Positions 52,700 to 60,532 of a stretch of DNA of 64,000 nt are shown in pieces. Where the stretch lies: the NCBI GenBank assembly GCA_965656085.1, contig CBFHJA010000005.1, positions 73,662-137,661 of the forward strand. The letters are read 5' to 3'. Source of the stretch: Aliishimia sp965656085. GTDB lineage: Bacteria > Pseudomonadota > Alphaproteobacteria > Rhodobacterales > Rhodobacteraceae. The position numbers and the translations under genes are program-made. Position 1 is the first letter of the stretch. Every line of letters begins with the position of its first letter. Under the pieces are notes generated by a model. The model searched no databases, was not told the origin of the DNA, and saw only the letters and a program-made list of their open reading frames with translations.

Positions 52700-53707
52700 A
52701 TGACAGCACCGCTTATCGATCCGTTCGCGCGCGCGATCACTTATCTGCGCGTCTCCGTCACCGACCGCTGCGATTTTCGCTGCGTCTATTGCATGTCCGA
52801 GCAGATGACCTTTCTGCCGAAGAAGGAATTGCTGACGCTGGAAGAGCTCGACCGGATGTGCTCGACCTTCGTGCGTCTGGGCGTGCAGAAGCTGCGGATC
52901 ACCGGGGGCGAGCCTTTGGTGCGGCGGGACATCATGACGTTTTTCAACGGCATGGGACGGCATCTCGACAGCGGCGCTTTGAAGGAGCTGACGCTCACCA
53001 CCAACGGCTCGCAGCTCGCGAAATACGCGAAGGACCTCTACGCGGCGGGCGTGCGGCGGGTGAACGTGTCGCTCGACACGCTCGATGAGCAGAAATTCGC
53101 GGAGATCACCCGCTGGGGGCGTCTGAAACAAGTGCTTGAGGGTATCGATGCCGCACAGGCCGCCGGGATGCGCGTGAAGATCAACGCGGTCGCGCTGAAA
53201 GGGTTCAACGAGCCCGAACTGCCCGACATCACACGCTGGTGCGCCGAGCGGGACATGGATCTGACATGGATCGAGGTCATGCCGATGGGCGATATCGGCA
53301 ACGAGGACCGGCTCGGGCAATACTGGTCGCTCAAGGACGTGCGCCGCGCCTATGAGGCCGCGTACAGCGTGACCGATCTGCCCGAAAGCACCGGGGGACC
53401 CGCGCGCTATGTGCGACTGGAGGAAACCGGGCAAAAGATCGGGTTCATCACGCCGCTGAGCCATAACTTCTGCGAAAGTTGCAACCGGGTGCGGATCACC
53501 TGCACCGGGGAGATCTACATGTGTCTCGGCCAAGAGGACATGGCCGATCTGCGCCCGGCCCTGCGCAACAATCCCAAGGACGACGCGCCTTTGGAGGACG
53601 CGATCCGGGCGGCGATCAACCTCAAGCCCAAGGGGCATGATTTCGACTATTCGCGCCAGCGGCTGGACGGGCAGATGTCCCGGCATATGAGCCATACGGG
53701 CGGCTAA
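52700..53707 (+). CDS. moaA: GTP 3',8-cyclase MoaA
   Basis: MoaA is a radical-SAM enzyme that starts molybdenum cofactor synthesis by rearranging GTP. The 335 residues have the N-terminal cluster CxxxCxxC (Cys24, Cys28, Cys31) and a C-terminal cluster in NFCESCNRVRITCTG, and end in Gly-Gly as required. The ATG at 52700 is preferred; 52682 is possible. It is 6 bp from waaA on the same strand. No other mo genes are nearby. Confidence 0.96.
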   Translation: MTAPLIDPFARAITYLRVSVTDRCDFRCVYCMSEQMTFLPKKELLTLEELDRMCSTFVRLGVQKLRITGGEPLVRRDIMTFFNGMGRHLDSGALKELTLTTNGSQLAKYAKDLYAAGVRRVNVSLDTLDEQKFAEITRWGRLKQVLEGIDAAQAAGMRVKINAVALKGFNEPELPDITRWCAERDMDLTWIEVMPMGDIGNEDRLGQYWSLKDVRRAYEAAYSVTDLPESTGGPARYVRLEETGQKIGFITPLSHNFCESCNRVRITCTGEIYMCLGQEDMADLRPALRNNPKDDAPLEDAIRAAINLKPKGHDFDYSRQRLDGQMSRHMSHTGG

Positions 53708-53713
53708 GGCCCA

Positions 53714-55012
53714 ATGCCGCATGTGACGCCTTTGCAGCGAGCCTATGCAGCGCTCGCGCGGCTGGCCCTGCCTTTCGCGCTGCGCGTGGAGCGGCGCAAG
53801 CTCGCGGAGGCCGGCACGCTCGAACGGTTCGCGGAGAAGCGCGGGGTTGCGGGGCAGGTGCGGCCCAAGGGCAGGCTCATCTGGTTTCATGCCGCCTCGG
53901 TGGGCGAGAGCCTGTCGGTCCTGTCGCTCATCGGGCAGCTGGCAGAGCGGTTGCCGGACGCAGCGTTTCTCATCACCTCCGGCACGCCGACCTCCGCCGA
54001 TCTGGTGGCGCAAAGGATGCCGCCGCGATGCCGCCATCAATTCGCGCCGCTGGATGCTCCCGGGCCGGTGGCGCGGTTTCTCGATCATTGGCGCCCCGAT
54101 GCGGCGGTTTTCGTGGAAAGCGAGCTGTGGCCGAACATGCTGCGGCAGACGGCAACGCGCGGGGTGCCGATGGCCTTGCTCAATGCGCGGATGTCGGCCC
54201 GGTCCGCCGCGCGCTGGCGCAAGACGCCCGCCACCGCGCGGGCGCTGCTCGGCGGCTTCCGGCTCATCGTGACACAGAACGCCGCCATGGCGCAGACCAT
54301 GCGCGATCTCGGGGCCGCGCCGGAGCGCGTGGTGGAAGGCGTGAACCTCAAATCCATGTCCGCCCCCCTGCCCGTCGACGCAGGCCTCGTGGCCGACATG
54401 CGCACGGCTCTGGGCGGTCGGCCCGTCTGGGTCGCCTCCTCCACGCATGAGGGTGAGGAGGAGATCGTGCTCGCCGCCCATGAAGGGCTGCTCACCCGCT
54501 GGCCCGATCTGTGCCTGATCCTCGCACCGCGCCACCCCGCCCGCAGAGAAGCCGTGGCCGCGCACATCGCAGCGCAGGGCTGGCCGGTGCCGCGCCGCTC
54601 CGCGGGCGTGTGGCCTGAACCCGGCGCGCCGGTCTATCTGGCCGACAGTCTGGGCGAGCTTGGCGCGTGGTATGCGCTCACGGATGTGGTGTTTCTGGGC
54701 GGGTCCTTGCGCGAGATCGGCGGGCACAATCCGTTCGAGGTTGCGCAAGCCGGGGCGGCAATCGTCTCGGGGCGGCATGTGGCGAATTTCGCGGAGACCT
54801 TCGAGGCGCTCACTGAGGCCGGGGCCGCACGGTTCGCGGACAGTTCGGTCGATTGCGTGGCCGCTCAGGTGGCCGCCTTCCTCGGGGATGCGGACGCGCT
54901 GGAACGGGCGCAAGCGGCGGCGCGAGACATCTGTGCGGGGCACGCCGAGGCGCTGGAGGATATCGTGGCACGGCTTGTCACGGCGCTCGGGCTGGACCGG
55001 GCCGATGGCTGA
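53714..55012 (+). CDS. waaA: 3-deoxy-D-manno-octulosonic acid (Kdo) transferase
   Basis: WaaA transfers Kdo to lipid A precursor at the inner membrane. The 432 residues show an N-terminal membrane/anchoring segment, HAASVGESLSVL with the catalytic Glu, FVESELWPNML, and the C-terminal donor-binding GGSLREIGGHNPFE. It is 6 bp after moaA (AAGG precedes its ATG) and overlaps the next glycosyltransferase by 8 bp, forming an LPS core unit. Confidence 0.95.
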   Translation: MPHVTPLQRAYAALARLALPFALRVERRKLAEAGTLERFAEKRGVAGQVRPKGRLIWFHAASVGESLSVLSLIGQLAERLPDAAFLITSGTPTSADLVAQRMPPRCRHQFAPLDAPGPVARFLDHWRPDAAVFVESELWPNMLRQTATRGVPMALLNARMSARSAARWRKTPATARALLGGFRLIVTQNAAMAQTMRDLGAAPERVVEGVNLKSMSAPLPVDAGLVADMRTALGGRPVWVASSTHEGEEEIVLAAHEGLLTRWPDLCLILAPRHPARREAVAAHIAAQGWPVPRRSAGVWPEPGAPVYLADSLGELGAWYALTDVVFLGGSLREIGGHNPFEVAQAGAAIVSGRHVANFAETFEALTEAGAARFADSSVDCVAAQVAAFLGDADALERAQAAARDICAGHAEALEDIVARLVTALGLDRADG

Positions 55013-56048
55013 GCTTTTCGTCACCAATTTCAACCGCAATTTCACCGGGGTGTCGGCAACGGCGGCCAATGTGGTGCGGGTCCAGCGGGCGCGCTACGAC
55101 CTGCGGCTCGTCGGCGTGGACCTGCCGGGCTGCCCTGCCCCGGTCCCCTTGCGCATGGCCCGTGCGCTGTCGGTGCGCGCGCCCGAAGGCAAGCCCTTCG
55201 CGATCTGGCACGTCCGGCGGAACACCGAGATGCGCGCGGCCCTGTGGACGCGGGATGTGCTGCGCCTGCCCGTGCGGGTCGTCTTCACCTCGGCGGCGCA
55301 GCGGCGGCATTCGGCCTTTCCGCGCTGGTTGATCAGCCGAATGGATGCGGTTGTGGCGACCACGGACACCGCCGCCGGCTTCGTGCCGCATGTGCGGGCC
55401 GTGGTGCCCCATGGCGTTGATATAGACCGGTTTCACCCCGCCGAGGATCGCGCGGCAGCTTGGGCCGCGCAGGAGGCTGGCGGCAAGCGGGCGATTGCGA
55501 CGATCGGGCGGATTCGGCCCGAGAAGGGCACCGATCTCTTCGTCGAGGCGATGCTGCGGCTTCTGCCCGCCCATCCGGACGTGATCGCATTGGTGATTGG
55601 GCGCGCCGGGGGCACGCATGACGCGTTTCAGCGTGGGCTGGAGGAGAAAGTCGCGGCGGCCGGGCTTGCCGAGCGCATACGGTTTACCGGAGAAGCGCCG
55701 GCGGCGCGGTTGCCGGAGGTGCTGCGGTCGCTGTCGTTGGTCTGCCAGATGCCGCGCTATGAGGGCTATGGGATGGTGCCCTTGGAGGCAATGGCGTCGG
55801 GCGTGCCGTTTGTGGCGTCGGATGCCGGGTATTACCGGGCGTTTTCCGCGCAGGGGCGGACCGGGCTGGTCGTTCCACTGGAAGATGCGGCAGGCGCGGC
55901 CGAGGCGATGGACACGCTTTTGCGCGATCCCGCGCGGCTCGGGGCGATGTCTTCGGCGGCGCAAGAGGTGGCTGAGGCGCAGTTCAGCGCAGAGCGGGAG
56001 GCCGATGGGATCGGGGCGGTGTATGAGGCGCTGTGGTCGGAGGGGTGA
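55005..56048 (+). CDS. GT4-type glycosyltransferase (LPS core)
   Basis: A 347-residue GT-B glycosyltransferase. The donor region has IATIGRIRPEKGTDLFVEAM, and MPRYEGYGMVPLEAMASGVPFVAS is the GT4 EX7E-type motif. It starts MAELFVTNFNRN 8 bp inside the waaA end, so it is coupled to Kdo transfer and probably adds the next core sugar (for example mannose, as in LpcC/LpsB). The exact sugar is not inferable. Confidence 0.88.
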   Translation: MAELFVTNFNRNFTGVSATAANVVRVQRARYDLRLVGVDLPGCPAPVPLRMARALSVRAPEGKPFAIWHVRRNTEMRAALWTRDVLRLPVRVVFTSAAQRRHSAFPRWLISRMDAVVATTDTAAGFVPHVRAVVPHGVDIDRFHPAEDRAAAWAAQEAGGKRAIATIGRIRPEKGTDLFVEAMLRLLPAHPDVIALVIGRAGGTHDAFQRGLEEKVAAAGLAERIRFTGEAPAARLPEVLRSLSLVCQMPRYEGYGMVPLEAMASGVPFVASDAGYYRAFSAQGRTGLVVPLEDAAGAAEAMDTLLRDPARLGAMSSAAQEVAEAQFSAEREADGIGAVYEALWSEG

Positions 56049-56067
56049 GGTGGGCGGATTGCCTACC
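56049..56067. repeat. GGTGGGCA palindrome, copy 2
   Basis: GGTGGGCG-GAT-TGCCTACC starts right after the glycosyltransferase stop and is followed by CTACG. Stem variant with G-T and C-T mismatches relative to copy 1. Confidence 0.6.
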
Positions 56068-56092
56068 CTACGCGGCCCGCCTCATCCGCCCG

Positions 56093-56147
56093 CCCCTGTT
56101 TTCGGTTGGTCAGCTATATCCCGGGCGCGCAAGGGCAGAGCCCTCGC
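56093..56147 (-). repeat. Hairpin plus AT-rich tail repeat, copy 5
   Basis: On the minus strand: hairpin GCGAGGGC-TCT-GCCCTTGC (56129-56147), then a degenerate tail starting CGGGATATAGCTGACC and ending CGAAAACAGGGG. It occupies the convergent gap between the glycosyltransferase and the M20 hydrolase. Confidence 0.6.
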
Positions 56148-56162
56148 ACCCGCCCGCCGGGG

Positions 56163-57326
56163 TCAGGCCGCCGGCATCCGTTTTTCGACAATCTCGGCCC
56201 ACCACGTGCAGCCCGCCGGGATCGCTTCGTCGTTGAAGTTGTATTCGGGGTGGTGGACCATCGCGGTGTCGCCATTGCCCACAAGGATATACGCGCCGGG
56301 GCGCTCTTCGAGCATAAAGGCGAAATCTTCGCCGCCCATCACCAGCGGGGCCTCGTCGCAGGCCCCCGACACTTCGCGCGCCACGTCGGCGGCGAACTCG
56401 GTTTGGTCGTCATGGTTCACCATCACCGGGTAATTGCGGAAGTAATCGACCTTGGCGGTCCCGCCGAAGGTCGCCGCCATCCCGTTGCAGATCTCGGTCA
56501 CACGCTTCTCGGCCAGATCGCGGCCCTCGGGCGACATGGTGCGCACGGTGCCTTTGAGGTGGACCTTTTGCGGGATCACGTTGAACGCCTTGGAGGAGGT
56601 CTCGAAGCTCGTGATCGACACGACGATGCGGTCGATCGGGTCGGCGTTGCGGCTGACGATGGATTGCAGCGCAGTCACCGCTTGGGCGGCCATCAGCGTG
56701 GTGTCGATGGTCTCATGCGGCTTGGCGGCGTGCCCGCCGAGACCCTCGAACTCGATATCGAGCAGGTCGGTCGCAGCGAAAAACGGGCCCGAGCGGATGG
56801 CGAAGCTGCCCACAGGGCGGCCCGGCCAATTGTGCATGCCGTAGACTTCCTGAATGCCCCAGCGCTCCATCATGCCGTCGTTGCACATCTCGCGTCCGCC
56901 GCCGCCACCCTCTTCGGCGGGCTGGAAGATCACCACGGTGGTGCCGTCGAAATTCCGGGTCTCGGCCAGATACTTGGCCGCGCCCAAGAGCATCGCGGTG
57001 TGGCCGTCATGGCCGCAGGCATGCATCGCGCCGTCGGTCTTGGAGGCATAGTCGAGCCCGGTCGCCTCGTGGATCGGCAGCGCGTCCATGTCGGCGCGCA
57101 GGCCGATCACCTTGCCGGAGCCGGTCTGTTTGCCGTGGATCACCCCCACGACGCCGGTCTGGCCAATGCCCTCGACCACCTCGTCGCAGCCGAATTCGCG
57201 AAGCTTTTCAGCCACTAACGCGGAGGTGCGGTGGGTGTCGAAGAGGATCTCCGGGTGCTGGTGAATGTCGCGGCGCCATTCGGTCACTTCGGCCTGAAGC
57301 TCGGCAAAGCGGTTCTTGATCGGCAT
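56163..57326 (-). CDS. M20-family amidohydrolase (hippurate hydrolase-like)
   Basis: A 387-residue metallo-aminoacylase. Metal ligands lie in HACGHDGHT, QPAEEGGGG and the C-terminal HHPEYNFND, with a dimerisation domain (IEFEGLGGHAAKPHETID) in the middle. It cleaves N-acyl amino acids or related amides. AAAGGACC lies before the ATG at 57326; a GTG at 57344 is less likely. The substrate is not determined. Confidence 0.9.
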   Translation of the reverse strand: MPIKNRFAELQAEVTEWRRDIHQHPEILFDTHRTSALVAEKLREFGCDEVVEGIGQTGVVGVIHGKQTGSGKVIGLRADMDALPIHEATGLDYASKTDGAMHACGHDGHTAMLLGAAKYLAETRNFDGTTVVIFQPAEEGGGGGREMCNDGMMERWGIQEVYGMHNWPGRPVGSFAIRSGPFFAATDLLDIEFEGLGGHAAKPHETIDTTLMAAQAVTALQSIVSRNADPIDRIVVSITSFETSSKAFNVIPQKVHLKGTVRTMSPEGRDLAEKRVTEICNGMAATFGGTAKVDYFRNYPVMVNHDDQTEFAADVAREVSGACDEAPLVMGGEDFAFMLEERPGAYILVGNGDTAMVHHPEYNFNDEAIPAGCTWWAEIVEKRMPAA

Positions 57327-57437
57327 GGGGTTTGGTCCTTTCACGGTGTGGGAGCAGGCCGGCCGGCGCGGAGCATTTCAAGCCCGCGCGGGCGGTCTGC
57401 GGAATATCAGGTTTGAAATCAACGCAGGAGCGCCATC

Positions 57438-58784
57438 TCAGAGGGTCGGTCCCAAGCGCATCTTCGTACCATCATTGAAACGCGACAGGCGGAACCGGCT
57501 CAGATCATGCCCCGGCGCGCGGCCTTGCACAAGGTCTGCCATTACCCGTCCGAAGCCGGGGCCAATGCCGAAGCCATGGCCGGACAGGCCGGTGCCGATG
57601 AACAGACCCTTGAGGCTCTGGCCCTCGTCCATCACCGGCACGTTGTCGGGCATCGTGTCGATCATCCCCGCCCAGGCCGCCGCGATGCGCACGGGGCCGA
57701 GTTGCGGGAAACGGTCGGCGAAGGTCTGCGCCACGGCGCGGAGTTTGCGCAGGTTCGGGGCGGGGTTCAGGATGCGCATTTTCTCGAAGGGGCTCGGGCC
57801 CTCGTCGGGCCAGCGGCGCGGCGTGAGCCAACTGTCGGGGTAGCCGCGCGGGGCCGCTGGGAAGAAGCGCGTGCCGGTCGGATCGGCGCGTAACTGATTG
57901 ATATATTTTGGAAAGGCGCGGAAGGCGTCAGGGCCGATGAAAAGCTCGTGAAAGCCGCCCGCCGCGAGCGTGTAGCCGCCATCGGCGCGGCGGCGGAAGG
58001 CAAGATCACTATCGGCCGCGCTCGCCTCACCGATATCGGGCAGCGCCTGCGTGGCTGCGACCGAGGCGCGCACGGAAAGCTGCGGGATATTGACGCCGAG
58101 GCGGCGCAGGAGCAAGGACGACCACGCCCCGCCCGCCACCACGACGCGGGAGGTGCGGATGCGTCCCGCCTCGGTGATCACGCCGGTCACTTGGCCCCCC
58201 GTCCGCTCGATGCGGCGCACGGCGCAATTCTCCACCAGCGTGGCCCCGTCGCGCACCGCGATGCCCGCGAGCGCCGGGACCGCGACCCATGGCTCGGCGC
58301 GCATGTCCGAGGCGGTGTGCAGGCTGCCGGGATAGGACCGCGACAGGCCCGGATAGAGCGCGGCCGTCTGCTCGCGGGTGAGGATGCGGCTGTCCGGGGA
58401 CTCGGCGCCGACCTCAGCGCACCAGTCGCGGTATCGGGATAATTCTTCTTCACTTTCAGCAAGATAGGTGACGCCACATTGGCGCAGGCCGATATCGGCA
58501 TTGGTTTCTGTGCTGAGGTGCTGCCAGAGGCGGGTGGCCTCGGCGACGATGGGCAATTCATGCGGATCGCGCCCGGTCTGGCGGATCCAGCCCCAGTTGC
58601 GGCTGGACTGCTCACCGGCGATGCGGCCCTTCTCGCACAGCACGACCCTTTGGCCGTCGCGGGCGAGGAACAGGGCGGTGCAGACCCCCATCACACCGCC
58701 GCCCACCACGACCACATCGGCGGCCTCGGGGGGCGGGCCGGCATAGGTGATCGGGGTCGACTCGGTGATGGGGAAGGCTGTCAT
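57438..58784 (-). CDS. FAD-dependent amino acid oxidase-like protein
   Basis: A 448-residue DadA/glycine-oxidase type flavoenzyme. FAD binding is VVVVGGGVMGVCTALFLA at the N-terminus (about 24-41), and the C-terminus has GLFIGTGLSGHGFGIGPGFG. It probably oxidises a secondary or D-amino acid. Start at 58784 (MTAFPITEST); the frame runs open upstream. It lies 111 bp downstream of the M20 gene start on the same strand, so they may be cotranscribed. GTTAAC element copy 3 lies 80 bp upstream. Confidence 0.85.
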   Translation of the reverse strand: MTAFPITESTPITYAGPPPEAADVVVVGGGVMGVCTALFLARDGQRVVLCEKGRIAGEQSSRNWGWIRQTGRDPHELPIVAEATRLWQHLSTETNADIGLRQCGVTYLAESEEELSRYRDWCAEVGAESPDSRILTREQTAALYPGLSRSYPGSLHTASDMRAEPWVAVPALAGIAVRDGATLVENCAVRRIERTGGQVTGVITEAGRIRTSRVVVAGGAWSSLLLRRLGVNIPQLSVRASVAATQALPDIGEASAADSDLAFRRRADGGYTLAAGGFHELFIGPDAFRAFPKYINQLRADPTGTRFFPAAPRGYPDSWLTPRRWPDEGPSPFEKMRILNPAPNLRKLRAVAQTFADRFPQLGPVRIAAAWAGMIDTMPDNVPVMDEGQSLKGLFIGTGLSGHGFGIGPGFGRVMADLVQGRAPGHDLSRFRLSRFNDGTKMRLGPTL

Positions 58785-58864
58785 GGGCGCAGAGTACGGC
58801 GGCGCGCGCGGGGTGCAAGCGGCAAGGGCGGGATGCGACAGCGCGCCGGGGTTTGGCCGTAAAA

Positions 58865-59037
58865 GGTTAACGCACCGTGCGCACGCAACAGGCAAAATCG
58901 CGATGACCCCGGGAAAGCCCCGGTTAACGCCATAAAAACAAGGGATGGCAGGCGTATGGCGCGGCGTATGGCACCTGTATGGCTCGGTTTTGATTCGGTC
59001 CGGGGTTAACGGGGCGTGCGGTGGTTCGGCGTTAACC
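58865..59037 (+). repeat. GTTAAC/GTATGGC intergenic element, copy 3
   Basis: GTTAAC at 58866-58871, 58923-58928, 59005-59010 and 59031-59036, the last two 26 bp apart. GTATGGC units at 58954, 58966 and 58977. Shares GATTCG before the third GTTAAC with copy 1. It is the shortest copy. Confidence 0.8.
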
Positions 59038-59043
59038 CTCTTT

Positions 59044-59063
59044 GGTGGGCAAAATTGCCTACC
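59044..59063. repeat. GGTGGGCA palindrome, copy 3
   Basis: GGTGGGCA-AAAT-TGCCTACC followed by CTACAGG, one mismatch in the stem. It begins 8 bp after the last GTTAAC of element copy 3. Confidence 0.7.
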
Positions 59064-59106
59064 CTACAGGAGCCTTTTGTTTTGAAGCGCGCTTTTGGGA
59101 CTCGAG

Positions 59107-59127
59107 GCCCCGGGTCACGCCCGGGGC
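59107..59127. repeat. GC hairpin of the GCCCCGG type
   Basis: GCCCCGGG-TCACG-CCCGGGGC, an 8-bp stem with a 5-nt loop, related to 13999-14019 downstream of purL. No U-tract. Confidence 0.5.
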
Positions 59128-59170
59128 GTGTTGCACAATGGTGTCCCACGTCAAGCCACCGGGCGCCCCG

Positions 59171-59205
59171 CCCCTGTTTTCTTTATGACAAGAATCTCGC
59201 GGGGG
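59171..59205 (-). repeat. AT-rich tail repeat, copy 6 (diverged)
   Basis: Minus-strand sequence begins CCCCCGCGAGATTCTTGTC and ends AAGAAAACAGGGG, a diverged version of the tail at 47850-47877. No matching upstream hairpin is obvious. It lies 63 bp downstream of the prfB stop. Confidence 0.5.
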
Positions 59206-59268
59206 TCGTGCATTGCTGCGCCATTGGTTCAAGTCCGAATGGACGACGGGCTGGCCCCCTGAGCGACG

Positions 59269-60393
59269 CTACTCGCCCTGCGCCTCGGCCCGGCTCTTGC
59301 CCGACACATCCATCGCCAGTGTCGCGCCCATGAAGCCGTCGAGATCGCCGTCGAGCACGCCCTTGGTGTCCGAGGTCTCGTAGTTGGTGCGCAGGTCTTT
59401 CACCATCTGGTAGGGCTGCAGCACGTAGGAGCGGATCTGGTTGCCCCAGCCCGCATCGCCGGCGCTTTCATGGGCCTCGTTGACCAGCGCCGAGCGCTTG
59501 TCGAGTTCGAGCTGGTAGAGCCGGGATTTCAGGGCCTTCATGGCGATGTCGCGGTTCTGGTGTTGGGATTTCTCGGAGGAGGTGACGACGATGCCCGTGG
59601 GGTGGTGGGTGATGCGTACCGCCGAGTCGGTGGTGTTGACGTGCTGGCCGCCCGCGCCGGAGGAGCGGTAGGTGTCGATGCGGATGTCCGAGGGGTTCAC
59701 CTCGATCTCGATATTGTCATCGACCACCGGGTAGACCTTCACCGACGTAAACGAGGTGTGGCGCTTGGCGGCCGAATCGAAGGGGCTGATGCGCACCAGC
59801 CGGTGCACGCCGCTCTCGGATTTCAGCCAGCCATAGGCGTTGTGGCCGGAGATCTTGTAGGTCGCCGATTTGATCCCGGCCTCGTCGCCGCCCTGCTCGG
59901 CCTGAAGCTCCACCTTGTAGCCTTTGCGCTCGGCCCAGCGGACATACATGCGCGCGAGCATCGCCGCCCAGTCGCAGCTTTCGGTGCCGCCCGCGCCCGC
60001 GTTGATCTCCAGAAACGTGTCGTTGCTGTCCGCCTCGCCATCGAGAAGCGCTTCAAGCTCCTTGGCCGCCGCCTTGTCGCGGAGCGCGGCGAGCGCGGCC
60101 TCGGCCTCGCTGACCACCTCGGTGTCGTCCTCCATCTCGCCCAGCTCGATCAGGTCGATGCTGTCCTGTAGCTCGGTCTTGATGCTGTCATGGGTCTCGA
60201 TGGCATCGACGAGCATCTGGCGTTCGCGCATGAGTTTCTGCGCCGCGTCCGGGTCGTCCCAGAGGTTCGGGTCCTCGACGCGGGCGTTGAATTCCTCCAG
60301 CCGGTGCTGGGCGGTCTCCGCATCCATGCGCTGCGCCAGAAGGGCGAGCGATTTTTCGATATCCGCAACGAGGGTTTGCGTCTCTGCGCGCAT
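59269..60393 (-). CDS. prfB: Peptide chain release factor 2
   Basis: RF2 ends translation at UAA and UGA. The 374 residues have the SPF codon-recognition motif (RISPFDSAAKRH) and the GGQ hydrolysis motif (SGAGGQHVNTTDS). The frame is continuous from MRAETQ with no programmed +1 frameshift, so RF2 autoregulation of the E. coli type is absent. It is downstream of the PBP1A gene in the same direction (139-bp gap). Confidence 0.96.
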   Translation of the reverse strand: MRAETQTLVADIEKSLALLAQRMDAETAQHRLEEFNARVEDPNLWDDPDAAQKLMRERQMLVDAIETHDSIKTELQDSIDLIELGEMEDDTEVVSEAEAALAALRDKAAAKELEALLDGEADSNDTFLEINAGAGGTESCDWAAMLARMYVRWAERKGYKVELQAEQGGDEAGIKSATYKISGHNAYGWLKSESGVHRLVRISPFDSAAKRHTSFTSVKVYPVVDDNIEIEVNPSDIRIDTYRSSGAGGQHVNTTDSAVRITHHPTGIVVTSSEKSQHQNRDIAMKALKSRLYQLELDKRSALVNEAHESAGDAGWGNQIRSYVLQPYQMVKDLRTNYETSDTKGVLDGDLDGFMGATLAMDVSGKSRAEAQGE

Positions 60394-60532
60394 GGAGAAG
60401 CCTTTTTTGTCTTGGGTTTCGGTGTGATAGATCAGCGCTGGCGGCGGCGCAATAGACCTGCGCACCGCTCAGGCCATGCGGCGGGTGATGGCGCGGGGGT
60501 GTCTTGCAAGAAAAGCACGCCGGCGGCGGGGG

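Larger units (their letters stand above)
58785..59268. other. 484-bp gap rich in repeats
   Basis: Holds, in order, GTTAAC element copy 3 (58865-59037), GGTGGGCA palindrome copy 3 (59044-59063), a GCCCCGGG hairpin (59107-59127) and tail repeat copy 6 (59171-59205, minus). All three repeat families of this window occur here. No gene is supported. Confidence 0.7.

Noticed and set aside
51851..53707. One open frame joining AlkD, antisense of the lipoprotein and moaA (618 residues)
   Set aside because: moaA has its own start and homologs begin there; the middle is the complement of a well-formed lipoprotein gene. GC-rich DNA often lacks stops.
52109..55069. A 986-residue minus-strand frame antisense to moaA and waaA
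   Set aside because: Only its last 168 residues look like a protein (the lipoprotein); the remainder is the shadow of real genes.
58950..58985. GTATGGC triplets as a CRISPR or tandem array
   Set aside because: Units are only 7-8 bp and 10-12 bp apart with no unique spacers; they belong to the GTTAAC element.
59221..59245. tRNA-like T-arm (GGTTCAAGTCC) upstream of the prfB stop
   Set aside because: No acceptor, D or anticodon arms fit around it and the T-stem does not pair well. It could be a relic, but this is not supportable.
59269..60393. Programmed frameshift in prfB
   Set aside because: The frame is open throughout from the ATG to the stop without an in-frame UGA.
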